Below are positions 34,926 to 46,989 of a stretch of DNA of 64,000 nt, in pieces. The translations under genes were made by a program, and so were the position numbers. The stretch is from positions 1 through 64,000 of the forward strand of contig CAJQUW010010416.1 of assembly GCA_907163375.1 (NCBI GenBank), given 5' to 3'. Each line of letters starts with the position of its first letter. The stretch's first letter is position 1. The stretch comes from Prostheceraeus crozeri (taxonomy: Eukaryota; Platyhelminthes; Polycladida; Euryleptidae). A model generated the notes under the pieces. The model was not told the DNA's origin. It made no database searches and saw only the letters and a program-made list of their open reading frames with translations.

Positions 34926-37660
34926 AACAGTGGAGTCAACCTGATAGAATACATATCAAAGGTTTTGAAAGTGAAATTAAATAACGATTTTCTAAATGAT
35001 AGCTAAAAGACCAAAAATAACTGGACTATAATTCTTTCAGATAGTAGTGTATAAATTGTTAGAACACCGGGGACTTGATAACTTACTTCATGGCTTAAAA
35101 CACCGATTCGAGGATTTCACCAAACATGGATTTCTCAGAAGACGCAGCAGACTCGTTGAAAGAACCCGATCAACCCTAACTGAAATTTAAAAACATAATC
35201 AAAATTGTTTACTTAAAAACTTTGCGTATAGCATTGGATGATATTTGCACAACTGTTTGAAGATAACTGTTGACCCCTAGATAACTTACGATGATATGCT
35301 TGGGCCAGTGAGAAAGCTATGAAACATGCGGAATCAAAAGATATTTCCGTTATCTAAAATAAGAGAAATTCTGTTATAATTTCGATGTAACTAACTGCTG
35401 CATCATTTAAGTGATTACAGCGTATCTTCAAGACTTATAGCATAAATGTATGCGTAGGTCTTCTTTAAGAAAGTTCTACGATTTTTTAATTAATATCCTG
35501 AATAATTAAATCTAAATAAAATATTCAAATTTACAATAATTTTTGTGCTGTGATAGCACACATGGCATAGCACTTGAACGTAGTGTTGAACTGTCTACTT
35601 TATACATACGACAATAGAACGAGGAATAGATAAGACTGTCTACATAAATCTTATAATACAGTAGTTCTAGTTCCTACCTCAAAAAATCTAAATAATTGCA
35701 GAATTCAATAAAACAGTGCGCGAATGAATTGCTGTAACAATGAGGACTTGATGATTTGACTGATGGACTATACAAATAATAAATTCGTTTCAATTGAACT
35801 TACTCCATTGGTGTGATGATTGAGACAATCCGGATAAGATGATTGATTCAGCAAACGACGGATTTTCATAAAAATACGAGACACTGAGACACGACCAAAG
35901 GATGTGATTAACAATGACTGTTGCACATGCCAAAAGCATCTGAAATTATACTGAACATGCAAATGTTGCAATATCATTGGACAAAGTCAGATTACGGAGT
36001 CAAAACTGTCGCTGCGCGTTTGCTTCTTTTGGATAGCTTCTATGGCACTCATATTTTCCCACTTCCAGTGCAATTGGATCCAATAGAGTTCGATTGAACG
36101 TTAAGGTGTGCTATGGCATTCCCATTGCGTGTCATAGAATACCATAGAGTGCCATTGAATTTGGTTAATCGGGCGCCGTTATCAGTTACATTTTTAAGAA
36201 TAGAGGTGATATCACGAAAAATTTACAGTTCAACGGAGAAACAGTCACTACCAAATGAAGTTTGAAGCGATGATACGAGGTCACTGAAAAAAACATCTTC
36301 GCGGTTGGACCACAACACGGTTGTCCGAATCTGACGATCGCTGGGACGTTGCGAGTATGAGAGATTTATGGATAAAGAATAATTCCAGTAGTTTTCGGGG
36401 TTAATTAGCTCACAAGACAAGACGGAAAAGCAGCCGAATGTAGGTCAGGTATTGAGTCGTCGATGGACAGATACACAGCCTCAGCAATCAACACCTGTAA
36501 AAAAGAAGACAAATCTTGTGCTGATGTGCAGAGCAGAATTATCAAACTTAACGGATCTTAATTAACATTCTATGGGTAGGCCTACTCAAAGTTCAGAAGA
36601 TAAATCATTTATAGTAATTTCAGGTGTTACAGTAAAGACTATTAAGAAAACTGCTTTTGGATTATTTCATCTCTGACAATGTGGGAAGCGATATTCTTAG
36701 GAATTTTGATAGCAAATGAAGATATTCAAGAGTGTTTGAATTGTGAAGCATAATTTGTAATAAGTAAGCACAAATTGAATAAAAGAGTAGCAATGAGTTT
36801 GTACTTTGATTGTTTTATATTTATCGTAAAGCATGAAAAATTATTGATTTTGCAAAACTAAACCTATTGTTGGACTGCAACGCATGACTGATCTTTATTA
36901 CAGTGTGCATGTAGCCTACAACGTGCAGTCCGTCGTGTAGCATCTATGCCTTTTGTGTGCTTGATCATTTTTTCTTAAACTACTCGAAATGTCAAATTGA
37001 TACCATTTTCTAAAATGTGGCAATTCTGAAAAAATTAATTGAATATCATAGGCGGTAGCTACAGGTTTTCAATTCAACATATATAAAATGGGAATAGTGA
37101 CCTATTTAAACAAGCTTCCTTGATGGATCCATCGTTCAGAAAATAGATTAAATTGCATAACTTAAGCAGATATCGAATAGCTCAATAGTTTGTCCGCATT
37201 AATAAAAACTTTCTTCATCTAAAATTTTTGCAGTCCTGAAATAGAACTTTATGAATTATAGCATGTTTGACTGTTTCAAAATTTTTTTCAATTATTTGTC
37301 ATCCAAATATTGATACTATTGCACAAGTATACTACATATCTAAATATTGAAGTGCTAAATTAAAATGGTTTTAATGCGCTAATTAAGTTCTTTCGTGCTC
37401 ATAGTTTCTAAGGTTTCTAGCATGCAACTATTATGTCTCAACATAACCAGATGTTTGTGCTATTTTCAATGTAAGCAATCAGAAATTACGAATTTGAAAA
37501 CAATATATTACCATTTCAACATATTCCAATTTGATTATGATTCTTTTGACGACACAATCAACTTTTGATCGATTTTTCAACGAGAAACGTCGTCGTGAAA
37601 ACTGATATACATGCACATTCTCATATTAAATTCAAAGTGAATAAGCCTTGGGCATGTGAC
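34926..37660. other. No recognised gene
   Basis: AT-rich. Two short minus-strand ORFs (35768-35977 and 36223-36420) have no recognisable similarity or consistent splice context. Confidence 0.45.
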
Positions 37661-37663
37661 ATC

Positions 37664-37790
37664 ATTTGTGTGATGGGAAACCCAAGTAAAACGATGTGTT
37701 TCTTGATAGCTATAATATTTATATATAAATATATATTATAGCTATCAAGAAACACATCGCTTTACTTGGGTTTTCGATTACACAAATGAA
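37664..37790. repeat. Long near-perfect palindrome
   Basis: Arms of about 60 bp around an AT-only centre near 37727. 37681-37720 is matched almost base for base by 37731-37772 inverted, and weaker pairing (CATTTGTGT / ACACAAATG) extends outward. Could be a minimal foldback element or a hairpin RNA source. No ORF. Confidence 0.85.
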
Positions 37791-39500
37791 TTCAAAGTAT
37801 TGGTAGGACTCCTAAAATGTGATATGTCTGCTATGAGGAACTAAGAGGAATTGAGATATTTTGTTATCAGTAAATTAAGTATGACGCTAATAGCTCTTTA
37901 GTATTTGTAAAATTAAGAGCAGATATAGCAGTAGTCAATAATAGAAATGTCTCTACGTGTTCATGGTCAATAAACCCAAATCCATGACCAAATCTCTCCT
38001 TTGATTTTGTTTTCGGGATTTCCAAATACATTTACCTAGACTTGCAGTTAAATGCTGAAACTAAGTTGACAAAATATATTCAGAAACATTTAGAAGCTTA
38101 CCATTTTTCTGTAGTTTGATCCAAGAGGTGCATTTTTAATTCTGATGCAGAAATCAAAGGAACTTGATGGCTTCATTGACTGGAAGAACTCACTGACTAC
38201 ATGCGAGTTGTGCTCCATTTTGTGCATGATAGCTAAGCAAGATGATGAAAAAACGTAGACGATCACAAAACCGACGATGAATAAATAAAGGTGTGTAAGT
38301 AGAAATATCCTCTTGATGCGCTGACTTTTGTAATATTAAGCAGTTAACGTAAACACGCGTTCGATAGACCACGAGAGCGAAGAGTGCACAAGCTACTGCG
38401 CATTGCGCAGCTTTCTGTTCCACGTGATGGGCGGATAATAATTATTAAGCAGGGACGCTGAGTCACAGCGCAGCTAGAGAATATTATCGACCGCTCATTG
38501 CTCCCGAATGCGGCCACGACCAGGCTGCCAACAATGTCAACGAACTTCCTCAGCTGCGTGCGCGTGGCGAATTTCCTTAATATAGTGACGGAAAGTTATA
38601 GAAGCGAGATATGATTACGCAGACTGAGCGAGATGCTTATGTAATTGTTTGGTTCAGTTGCATACTGATTTAATATCATAAGTTTTGCAAATTACTAGCT
38701 AAGTAATTTAGCGAACACACGAGCAAACTGATCAAAGTCGACTTGCTGATGGGCACGGTATGGAACTTAGAAACTTCAATAAATGCTTTAATTTAAGAAG
38801 CAAAATGTGTGCCGATAGAACTGCTTAGGCTCCCTTAATAATGAAAATATATGACTGATGTTGTTGCTATTGTAGCTACAGTGTACATGTAGTGAATGTG
38901 AAAGATGATGAAAAATGAGTAGAAGAAGAAGAAAAGGGGAACGAGTGAGTGAGTGAGAAAGAGACAGAGAGTAGTGATGAAGTCACCTGAATATTTATTT
39001 TATACACACCATTTCATCAAATATAAATGGGCATATATAAAATACTCGAAATAATAGTAGACATGCACATTTCAGGCCCACATGTTTCATATGTCGATAT
39101 CCATGGAAATGACATAATGCACTCTCTTTAAGATTTGAAAGAAATTGTTGGTGCCATCATAGAAAAATATCAACAGTTTCCTGACAATCATTCCATTATT
39201 CAATCATTTAATTAAGTTTCATGGCAAAAAAAATCAGCCAGTTATCAACGACGCAAAACTGTGATATAGTACAGACTTTATTATTGGGTATTTCCTGTGA
39301 CGTTGCATTTCTATTTTATTGAGAGATGATTGTAATCAGAGTTTATGAGAGCTGATGATCATCCTTGTGATATGCATGAGTTCAAAAAATTGTACGGGTG
39401 AAGTTACCGCACATTGAAATCACCATGCAATTAAAACCGCCTTTTACGACAGTTACTCATAAGCGGATCCTGCCTATTGCAAGATTTTACTTTCATCAAA
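37791..39500. other. No recognised gene
   Basis: AT-rich, with a purine-rich microsatellite-like patch (AGAAGAAGAAG, GAGTGAGTGAG) near 38920-38970. A 77-codon minus-strand ORF (38190-38423) is unrecognised. Confidence 0.45.
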
Positions 39501-39762
39501 CTTAGTAAATGCAAAAAATCATTTGTTTGGATAACCAAACAAATATTACCCAGGCATTTGATAAACGTTTTCTAAATTTAGCAAAATTCGTTAATATCGA
39601 CTTACATACAAAATGTAGCAAATATTTGTTAGGCAATTGTTACACATTTCCTAAATTTGTTAAATTTCCAAAAACGTTTGTTAAACTATTCAAATCTTAT
39701 AAATTTTCCAAGTAAATACCAAATATTTGGTAAAGTTGATAAGTTTTTTTTTCTCGGGTACT

Positions 39763-40960
39763 AATAACACTAATTATTGCAATAATAAATCGTTTCCCAC
39801 TAATACCACACTTCTCATGGGCCCAATGAGAATTTTGGCCTATAGAAGAATCCTTACGGCAGCAAAAAATACAAATAATGCACTTCGTCTATTTGACTTC
39901 ATTCATTTATTTAAACTTGGGTTTTGGGTTTTGACTCCAAATTTTTGCCCAACCTTGCAGCAAGCGACGAGGGTGAGAGTTGTCATCTCAAAATTGGAGA
40001 GATGAGATTTTCGTCTCTAAACTGCAGAGGTTTAACGTTTGCTGAATTTGAGTGTAGCCTACCTTTTAATATTTACTGATTCTTCAATTGTCTGCTTTAT
40101 GCAGGTTCTCAAATTTCGTGTGCCTGCGCAAAAAATGAAGCTTTATCGTGTAGTAACCCTATGTTGATGTTGCTTATCTCAATTTTAGATGCGGATATCC
40201 CCATGTTCGGCTCGAGGCTCATGCGACTAATCTTCATAAGACGATATTCCCGATCGAAAAGCCGTTGCATTTGCGAGGACATTCTAATCGACAACCAAGT
40301 GTTGACAAAACAATGCTCAGTGTTAAAGGTATGTCGCCTCTGTCTTCTGTAAGGAGACTTCCACTATCAGTGCCTCTCGATATACATTTGCGGGACTGCT
40401 AAAAAATTTGTTGCAAACATTGCTCGATAAGAAGCTTTTAATCGTTGACATGCTCTCTTCACTGTTATCATCTGTCAAAGTTCACCACTATTTTCGAAGG
40501 CGGCCCAGAAATGTATTCCAATATATTTATTGAAAACGTAAGAGCATAATCTTTTGCTGTACCCTACTTTCTCTCCTTTGTCTTTACATATCCAAATTTT
40601 ATTCGAACAAATGTAGCGGGGCAGACACTGTCTTACTTTATTTATGTTTCGTTCCATCGATATTTCGCTTTCATGTGAGGTGATAGATATTATTGTAATT
40701 ATTAATATAGAAAATTGTTATATATTTTTCAAAAACTTCTAATCAGAATTTTGGTGAAGTTGTGAGAATATGTTCTCTACATGCGTTGAGTCATTTGTTA
40801 GACCAGACGAAAACCTTTGCTAGACTGTCCACGACGACGGTGAAACTGCTGTTTTCATAAGTAATGCAGCTTGGGGTCCTTTAAAAGACTTCGGAGCTGC
40901 TTTCTGAAACTTAAGGAAGCATTTCACTGAAGAGGCTTAGAGGGCCAGACATTTTTTATC
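39763..40960. other. No recognised gene
   Basis: Short ORFs on both strands without resemblance to known proteins. Right-hand part of the candidate outer element. Confidence 0.4.
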
Positions 40961-41143
40961 CAAATTTGAGGAAAGTCCATGCATTTGACTTCTAATTTTT
41001 ATTCTTTAGCGAAGCCTTTCAGCCACAAGGAGACTAAGATTGCCGAAGACAGCATATTGTAGTGACTAATCGAAAGGCCTCGCTAAAGCAATAAAAATTG
41101 GAAGTCGACAACATCTTTCGCTTTCGGGCTTTCCTCAAATTAA
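40961..41143. repeat. Imperfect inverted repeat (~180 bp)
   Basis: GACTTCTAATTTTTATTCTTTAGCGAAGCCTTTC (starting near 40987) is mirrored by GAAAGGCCTCGCTAAAG...GAAGTC ending near 41106. Outer arms TTTGAGGAAAG / CTTTCCTCAAA extend it. MITE-like; no target duplication established. Confidence 0.65.
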
Positions 41144-41230
41144 CGAGGAATGTTTCTCTTACCTATTCTGTGAATGCTTTGGTTGCTTTTATCTAGTTAT
41201 TTATTTCAGCGCATCGTAGAATTGGAACAA

Positions 41231-41250
41231 CTGCATGCATGCATGCATGC
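41231..41250. repeat. (GCAT)n microsatellite
   Basis: Four to five GCAT tetramers in a row. Confidence 0.9.
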
Positions 41251-41603
41251 TCTTATCTAATGTGAATGAATTTTTCCACTATACAGGTATATCTTGTGCA
41301 TGAGTCCTAGCTGTTGCTATGTTAACACATGAAAAGTTTCATTATTTACTGTTTTGTACATTTCATCGGTAGCAACTGCGGGAAGCGCACTGATCTCAAT
41401 GATGCTTTCATATTTAGCACACAGCTTGCTGAGTCCCATTCTAAGCAATTATTGCAATACTTGGCAGTTTATTTATAGTGTTTACTAGGCAGAACATAGA
41501 CAGCCTACGTAGCACCATACTAGGCAGTTATTATAAAACTTGGCAGTTTATGTATGGTGCTTACAAAATTACCTATAAAGCACAGCATATTTTTTTACTC
41601 GGG

Positions 41604-42451
41604 ATGTGAACACTGTAACTCTCAAAAATCACAACAACAATGTTTGAAGACAATATTTGAACGACGAGAAAGTCGATGGAATGTTATCAAATCTCCTTCG
41701 ACTACGTTTTGGCGGCAGTAACAGTGGAATGAGAAATAAAGTGTCAGTGACGTTCTCTTTTCCACCCCCACCAGTCTAAATTGATGACTGGAAAGAGTAC
41801 GTCACAAGCCTGCTGTTACTTAATTTCCCCTACGACAAAAGGGGCAAACGGATGCTTTTAGAAGCCACAGTTAACATGTTTAAATCTGTCTAAATGTTAG
41901 CAGGATGTAAGTACAATCCAGTGGCGTCGCGTGCTCCCAGACCATAGGCCTTCACTCGGCACTGAAATACTATTTCTATACCAGACATTTCTACACAAAA
42001 AGACTAAAAGATTAATTTTCAATCACAATTTCTCGAACATTGTTTAAATCCAAGTGAATGTCCACATGAGAAGTGATTGCTGATGTCGCTTAACCGCCTT
42101 ACTCAAGGAGCTAGGATTATACTATGTTCCCTCTCTATCCAGACCACATTTTCTCGAGAAAAAAGGGGGCAAGGCCAACAGTTTCTTGCGTTTCTCATGG
42201 TCGGTCAGCCACTCACATGTTTGAAATTTTGATGCATTAAAATGTCTTGTGCATTTCTTATTTCTTTCTCTGTGAGTACTTTCAATCTTTATATCAGGTG
42301 TCGACCTACCCTGCTTGACGACTGTCATCTTTTCAGCATATTCCCTTCAGACGAAAGGCGTGGTCATGATCTCATCTGCAGTACTAAACATAGCGTCACA
42401 TCAACCACGTAAAAACAAATTATGGAATTCTACCGAATCTGGGTGTTCGAG
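41604..42451. other. Right part of unit-2-specific block, no gene
   Basis: No supported coding region. A CAGTGGCGTCGCG stretch near 41920 resembles a hAT terminus but has no partner. Confidence 0.4.
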
Positions 42452-43160
42452 TCAGATGCATTGCTCTGCATTCATTGGCGAACGCTCATCATCTGACCAC
42501 AGTCTTGTCTGAACGTCAGTCGTCTGTTACTGTTGACGCAGTTGCCTCTCCGACATTAAACGAAGCCAGGATCAATTGGGTTGCGGTTCCCTTACTATAT
42601 TTAGACACCGCACCTCGATCAAGAATTACGTAGAATATCATTGGAGAAATTGGAGAAGGCAAAGCATTAAGTCAATCGAGAAAGCCAATATTGGCGCGGG
42701 CGCGTGCGCTTACTCACCACACGCACACCACTCTCTTTCGCTCTGTCTGAACATCAATGCACCGTCTGAATACACAACTATCTTGTGTCTCTGACTGTCC
42801 GAAGAAAACAGCTGTGATTCGAGCACGTGCTGCAAAACTGTTCACTCTTGAGGTTGAACGTCTGATTTTGAGACGAAAAACTGCACAGCTATCACGAGAA
42901 GCTATTGAATTTAAACGAAATCTAATGAATGATGACACTTTTCACTTTTATAGTTGGAAAATTATTTTTGAGGATGCGCCGAAGGCTTCGCAGGTACGGA
43001 AAAGACGACACTGGAACAATAATGTTTAAGTCTTCTATAAGTCACAGGCATCAATGTCTCACTTCTGCATCTTCTGAATCTTGTTAAACAACATTTTCAA
43101 GACACATAGAAGGAAATCGAACTAAAGGTTGACTTTCTAAAATTGAGATCTGTTCGACAT
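42452..43160. repeat. Unit 2 backbone, block F
   Basis: Collinear with 58087-58649 plus 59972-60130 in unit 3, where the hAT element interrupts it. The 42757-43029 part is far better conserved than its flanks. Confidence 0.8.
42757..43029 (+). CDS. Conserved small ORF of unknown function (unit 2 copy)
   Basis: 90 codons from an ATG. Basic, Arg/Lys-rich, with a helical-looking middle (RARAAKLFTLEVERLILRRK). Compared with unit 3 (58389-58649) I see one base difference over about 260 bp, whereas about 130 bp downstream and 300 bp upstream show roughly ten and fifteen. That contrast suggests selection on the protein, or a local gene conversion. A donor-like CAG|GTACGG lies inside near 42988, so it may be one exon of a larger gene. 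No domain recognised. An upstream frame (…NEARINWVAVPLLYLD, ending near 42627) is also shared. Confidence 0.5.
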   Translation: MHRLNTQLSCVSDCPKKTAVIRARAAKLFTLEVERLILRRKTAQLSREAIEFKRNLMNDDTFHFYSWKIIFEDAPKASQVRKRRHWNNNV

Positions 43161-45370
43161 TGATGGTAGATGACTTTGACACACGACACGTTTTGATCAC
43201 TTATAAAGCACACTGATCAGTTATAAGGTTGTAAGGTATGCTGACAGAAGAAGCAGGGTCAATGCGTAGTTCCGTACACGTGTATTCTTGATGTAATTGA
43301 AAGTTCAATAATTTTACATCTGTAATACTAAGCCAAGCTTGATAGGGTGTTACTCTAATGTACTTTTCTTCTATTCGACACTATCATCGATTGTGAAGTA
43401 AATCTTATTTTGATCACGTGATCACATAGTGTCGCAAAAAATGGAGCGGGATCTCCTATTCAAACGCCTGCATACTTCAGTACAATGTGGGATAGTGAAG
43501 TAGCTGGTCTTTATCACAAAAGTCCGACTTTTTGCCCTGTTCAAGTTAGTTGGCCTATATTTAATCCCTAATAACAGACAAATAATTTATCTTTGTGTAT
43601 AACTGAATGTATCTCTGAATATTATGTCACTCAATTTGTATTGTGCAAGGCACAGTATATCGACTAGACCTAGACAACAGCATGTCGTCAAAATGTAAAA
43701 ACAAATCAATCCAAATGATGTCAAATAATCAATCTCTAAAAACAATGATGCTTGCCTACACTACATTCAATACAAATTTATCACTCAAAACGAAAATTAC
43801 TATCAATACCGTTCAAATTGAAAAGTGGCAACAAAACCGATGAACTCAGATGAAAGCGGATGAACATAGCAAACGACATCAAAGCCAAATAACATCGACT
43901 CACACGCACTGCTTAGCAAAACTCAAAGAGGCAATGTAAATGTACAAGTAGATGTAAATCTTATCCCGTGTTTGAACCAACTCCGAATTTAATAACATGT
44001 GAAGCCTCTGTCGCAAAAATCAATTTCGTCATGGCTATTCTGTCAATATGATCCGATTACTCAAGACAACAAGACAACAACTTGCTAGCACTCAGCCTAC
44101 AGCCCATTGACAAGTATATGATTATGATTATGGTTCATTCAATCGTGTCCAACAACACAGCAAGAAATGTGCCTACTTTCTCTCATCTGAGACAGAGCTT
44201 GTCAATTTCGAATGCTTGTGCAGAATTTTGGCCTTTCATGGCAGACACATCGGTTGATACCGACGATATGGATAAACATTAATAAAAATTAATAAAAATT
44301 AATATGGATCATTAATAAATAACCACTCTTGCCGATGTTGTTATTCATTCCGTCGAGTTGTGATGACCAAAACTGCATTAAGGCCACCGTTTGGTCATTA
44401 TAGGCCTACTATATCAGATGGAGACATCTAGACAGAAAACAGCATAGAAATTAGCTGCATTATATGGCTAGCGTGGTTTCAGTTTTTATCATTCGTTATC
44501 CTTTCATTTCTTATCCATATAGCGCTATCTGCACACTACAATATAGTTAAAGCAGACTTGGAATAAACACTGAAATGTGAGGGATAGCTGGCCTTCACTC
44601 GATGGGAGAGCCTGCCTCACAGATATCATCAGGATTATTTGATGTCCATGTAAGTGAACAGCAAGTTAAAGTCAACTACTTCAAATGTAAGACTATTTCA
44701 ATTCAGCTGGAGGTTGCAGAATGTCTTCGACAATAATTCGTGAAAAATTCTTGTCTTTTTACCATGGAAATACTTGTAGATGTTCAGTGATTTGAAATAT
44801 TAGATGAAACGAATGTCTCTTACCGACACCTCCGCCTTCTAAAATGATTATTTATAAATAGAACTTCAGATTTTCAGCTGCAGATAAGAATGACCTGTCC
44901 TTATTCTAGACTAATCAGTTTCATATTTGCAATGCACTCTCTTATCTTGCATGTTGACATCAAAAGTTGTCTTGCGTGAAAATGCAGAGAAATTGACATA
45001 AGCGGACGAAGTAGGGAATGAATAGATGACAACTCTTGACCAGACTTTATAACATGACCAGATCATTTCAGAAGCTCAGCATTGCTTTATGGAATCAATG
45101 TTGAACTTTGTTCAGAGAAAATCACTGGTTCAATCCTGATTCAGAAGATCTTCCTAACTTCACTTCTAAGTGAGGTTGAAGTGCGCTTTTTTGTTAATGA
45201 ATTTGTAACGTCACACAGTGGCTTCATGTATATTGCTGTGACCATGGAAAGCGAACACTCTATGAAAGGAGTTCCGAAACACTCTTTTAAACGTCGGATT
45301 AGCATAATTGATTGACAATGGGGTCCGTCTAATTTTACATCTAGTAAGCTGCAAATTCCAAGAAGCAATG
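43161..45370. other. Unit 3 backbone, blocks C and D
   Basis: Matches 22542-24209 of unit 2 with many differences. The 77-codon plus-strand ORF (45082-45315) is not open in units 1 and 2. No gene called. Confidence 0.55.
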
Positions 45371-45372
45371 TA

Positions 45373-45719
45373 CAGTACGCGCCATATTACTTGGGACACC
45401 TGCTTTTTCACAGTTATTATCGCCTATATTTTACAATGTTGCTTCAATTTGAACTAACTGCTGCTTGATTGTGACTTGGGTCATAAGTTACTTAGCCTGT
45501 AGTTTTCCGCTCTGTTACTCATTATGAAAGGCAGTACATATTGTCGTATGTATAAATATTGCGCGCCAAATTACGTACTTGGGACAGTTAGAAAAGACGG
45601 CTTTATCGCACGATAAAAACAAATTTTTATTTTTAAGCAAAACCAAAGTTATGCATATGGATAATTTCACTTGTAGCACACTCAAAAAACAACTATTCAA
45701 TCGTCAGAATTTTGTATGG
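45373..45719. repeat. Left terminal inverted repeat of the Tc1 element
   Basis: About 347 bp, inverted match of 56773-57115. An outer ATTACTTGGGACACC and an inner ACGTACTTGGGACAG about 200 bp in resemble the IR/DR layout of some Tc1 elements, where transposase binds twice per end. The transposase stop codon lies inside this repeat. Confidence 0.9.
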
Positions 45720-46353
45720 TCTCCTTTTGCATCGATCACGGCGCGAATTCTATGTGGCATACTGTCTTTGAGCTTTGCGAGAGTCTCGGGGAGGGTTGCA
45801 TCACGAAACCTGTGATGAATAACGGAGGAGATCAGTTCTTGCTTGCAGGTTGTGGTTTTACCAGCAATCCGACGTTTGATGATGCCCCAGACATTTTCGA
45901 TGGGACATAAATCTGAGGAATTCCCCGGCCAATCCAGGGTGGCGATGTTTTCACAGTCTAGGAATTGCTTGATGACCTTTGCTTTGTGGCAAGGTGCGCC
46001 GTCATGCATAAAAATACAATCACCGTTTGGAAACCATTGATGCAGCTGTGGAAGAGTTATTCTAGTCAGCACGGTCTTGTATTGAGCAGCATTCATATTG
46101 CCTTCGACAATGTATAATCTGTAGGGTGCTTCACAGTTTGTTTGATTGGGACGGGAGATCCTCTGATGTGCCAAGCACGCATCTTTTCAGCGCCCTTGCA
46201 TTCAAAAAGATTTTCATCGCTGAAACACACCCGTCGCCATTGTTCCAACGACCAATCAGCATGCTTTTTGGCAAAAGTCAAGCGTTTGCGCATTATGGCA
46301 GAAGTGATCTTCGACACGCGTCCAGGAATCACCGAGCGGCAATATTTTTGCAA
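45704..46353 (-). pseudogene. Tc1-type transposase, catalytic part
   Basis: Minus strand. 46093-46353 carries VCFSDENLF (first catalytic Asp) up to TVKHP. 45704-46174 carries LYIVEGNMNAAQY, the FMHDGAPCHKA box (second Asp) and SSDLCPIENVWGIIKRR (Glu of D34E). About 15 residues expected between the two pieces (the SVMVWGC-type stretch) are missing and the frame changes there. The N-terminal part lies 10 kb away at 56560-56689, beyond the inserted LINE. Inactive. Confidence 0.92.
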
Positions 46354-46509
46354 ACGTAAGTAAGTAAGCGTTTATTTCTCGTAAATGAAAATCTATACAG
46401 AGTGTTACAACTACATTCAAGTGAACTTCAAGTAATATGAAACAGTAAAAATAAAAAAATTTTTGCTGCAAAATCACACAATATGCGTACATGTACATTG
46501 AAAGATATG

Positions 46510-46989
46510 CTAACTATGTTTAAAAGAGCACTTTATATTATGCTGAATCATAAAAGGGAAAAAGGAACGAGCGAATTTTTCTGTTCGAACAATAGGATAG
46601 GAATAGTTATTTGAAAGAGCTAATTTACACGGCAAAAGATCGCTCAACAAATGCTCTGAGTCACTTTCAATTACACTGAACAAGTTTTGTGACAATTTAA
46701 TTCGCCTACGTTCTAAAACAACATCACATTTGTCACATTTTGATAGACCATTGTACATAATGCGATGGGCTCTCTTTTCAACTTTTACAAGCATATTGTT
46801 ATCTTTTTTATTGAGGCCAACGAAGACTGGAGAAGCATAGTCAAAAACTGATCGAATGATTGCCAAATATATGTCATGTAACTTTATAGTGGAAACAAGG
46901 GGCTTTAATCGGCGAAGAAGATGTAAGCGACGACTGGCCTTTACACGCAAGTAATTCACATGATTGTCCCATGTTAATGTTTTTCTCAT
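46510..46989 (-). pseudogene. LINE ORF2, C-terminal part
   Basis: Continues the RT after the Naiad insertion: ...CLGVILNDT in the 53142 piece joins TLTWDNHVNYLRVKASRRL here. Carries the thumb/C-terminal region with YASPVFVGLNKKDN, typical of CR1/Jockey-type ORF2. Ends at its own stop at 46510. Separated from its start by about 6.2 kb of PLE. Confidence 0.9.

Larger units (their letters stand above)
31843..39758. mobile_element. Candidate TIR element, inner (7.9 kb), nested in the outer one
   Basis: Begins TA|CCCGAGTAAAA and ends with the inverted CTCGGG|TA. Ends share only about 10 bp with a mismatch. Both ends are followed inward by degenerate repeats of an AAATATTTAGCAAA type (31880-32150 and 39500-39740). 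It has the same terminal hexamer as the outer pair but different subterminal repeats. No transposase seen. Confidence 0.4.
26768..41603. mobile_element. Candidate large TIR element, outer (14.8 kb)
   Basis: The left end CCCGAGTAAAAAAATATG is matched by its exact reverse complement at 41586-41603, with AT on both outer flanks. Just inside, both ends carry related subterminal repeats based on CTACTAGGCA / TGCCTAGTA (26840-26960 and 41480-41570). The whole lies in sequence absent from unit 3. No ORF above about 105 codons inside, so no transposase is identified. The alternative is that the two ends belong to separate short elements. Confidence 0.45.
15390..43160. repeat. Segmental duplication unit 2 (with insertions)
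   Basis: Host backbone pieces 15390-18824, 22089-24209, about 25195-26290 and 42452-43160 are collinear with units 1 and/or 3. They are interrupted by piggyBac (18825-22088), a hAT-like element (24210-25027), and the 16-kb block 26291-42451. The last block is absent between the matching sequences of unit 3 (near 58085). Confidence 0.8.

Noticed and set aside
26970-41580. Spliced host gene in the 15-kb AT-rich region
   Set aside because: No set of ORFs with consistent splice signals or known domains could be seen; the longest ORF is about 105 codons.
41915-41945. hAT terminus CAGTGGCGTCGCG
   Set aside because: No inverted partner and no target duplication found.
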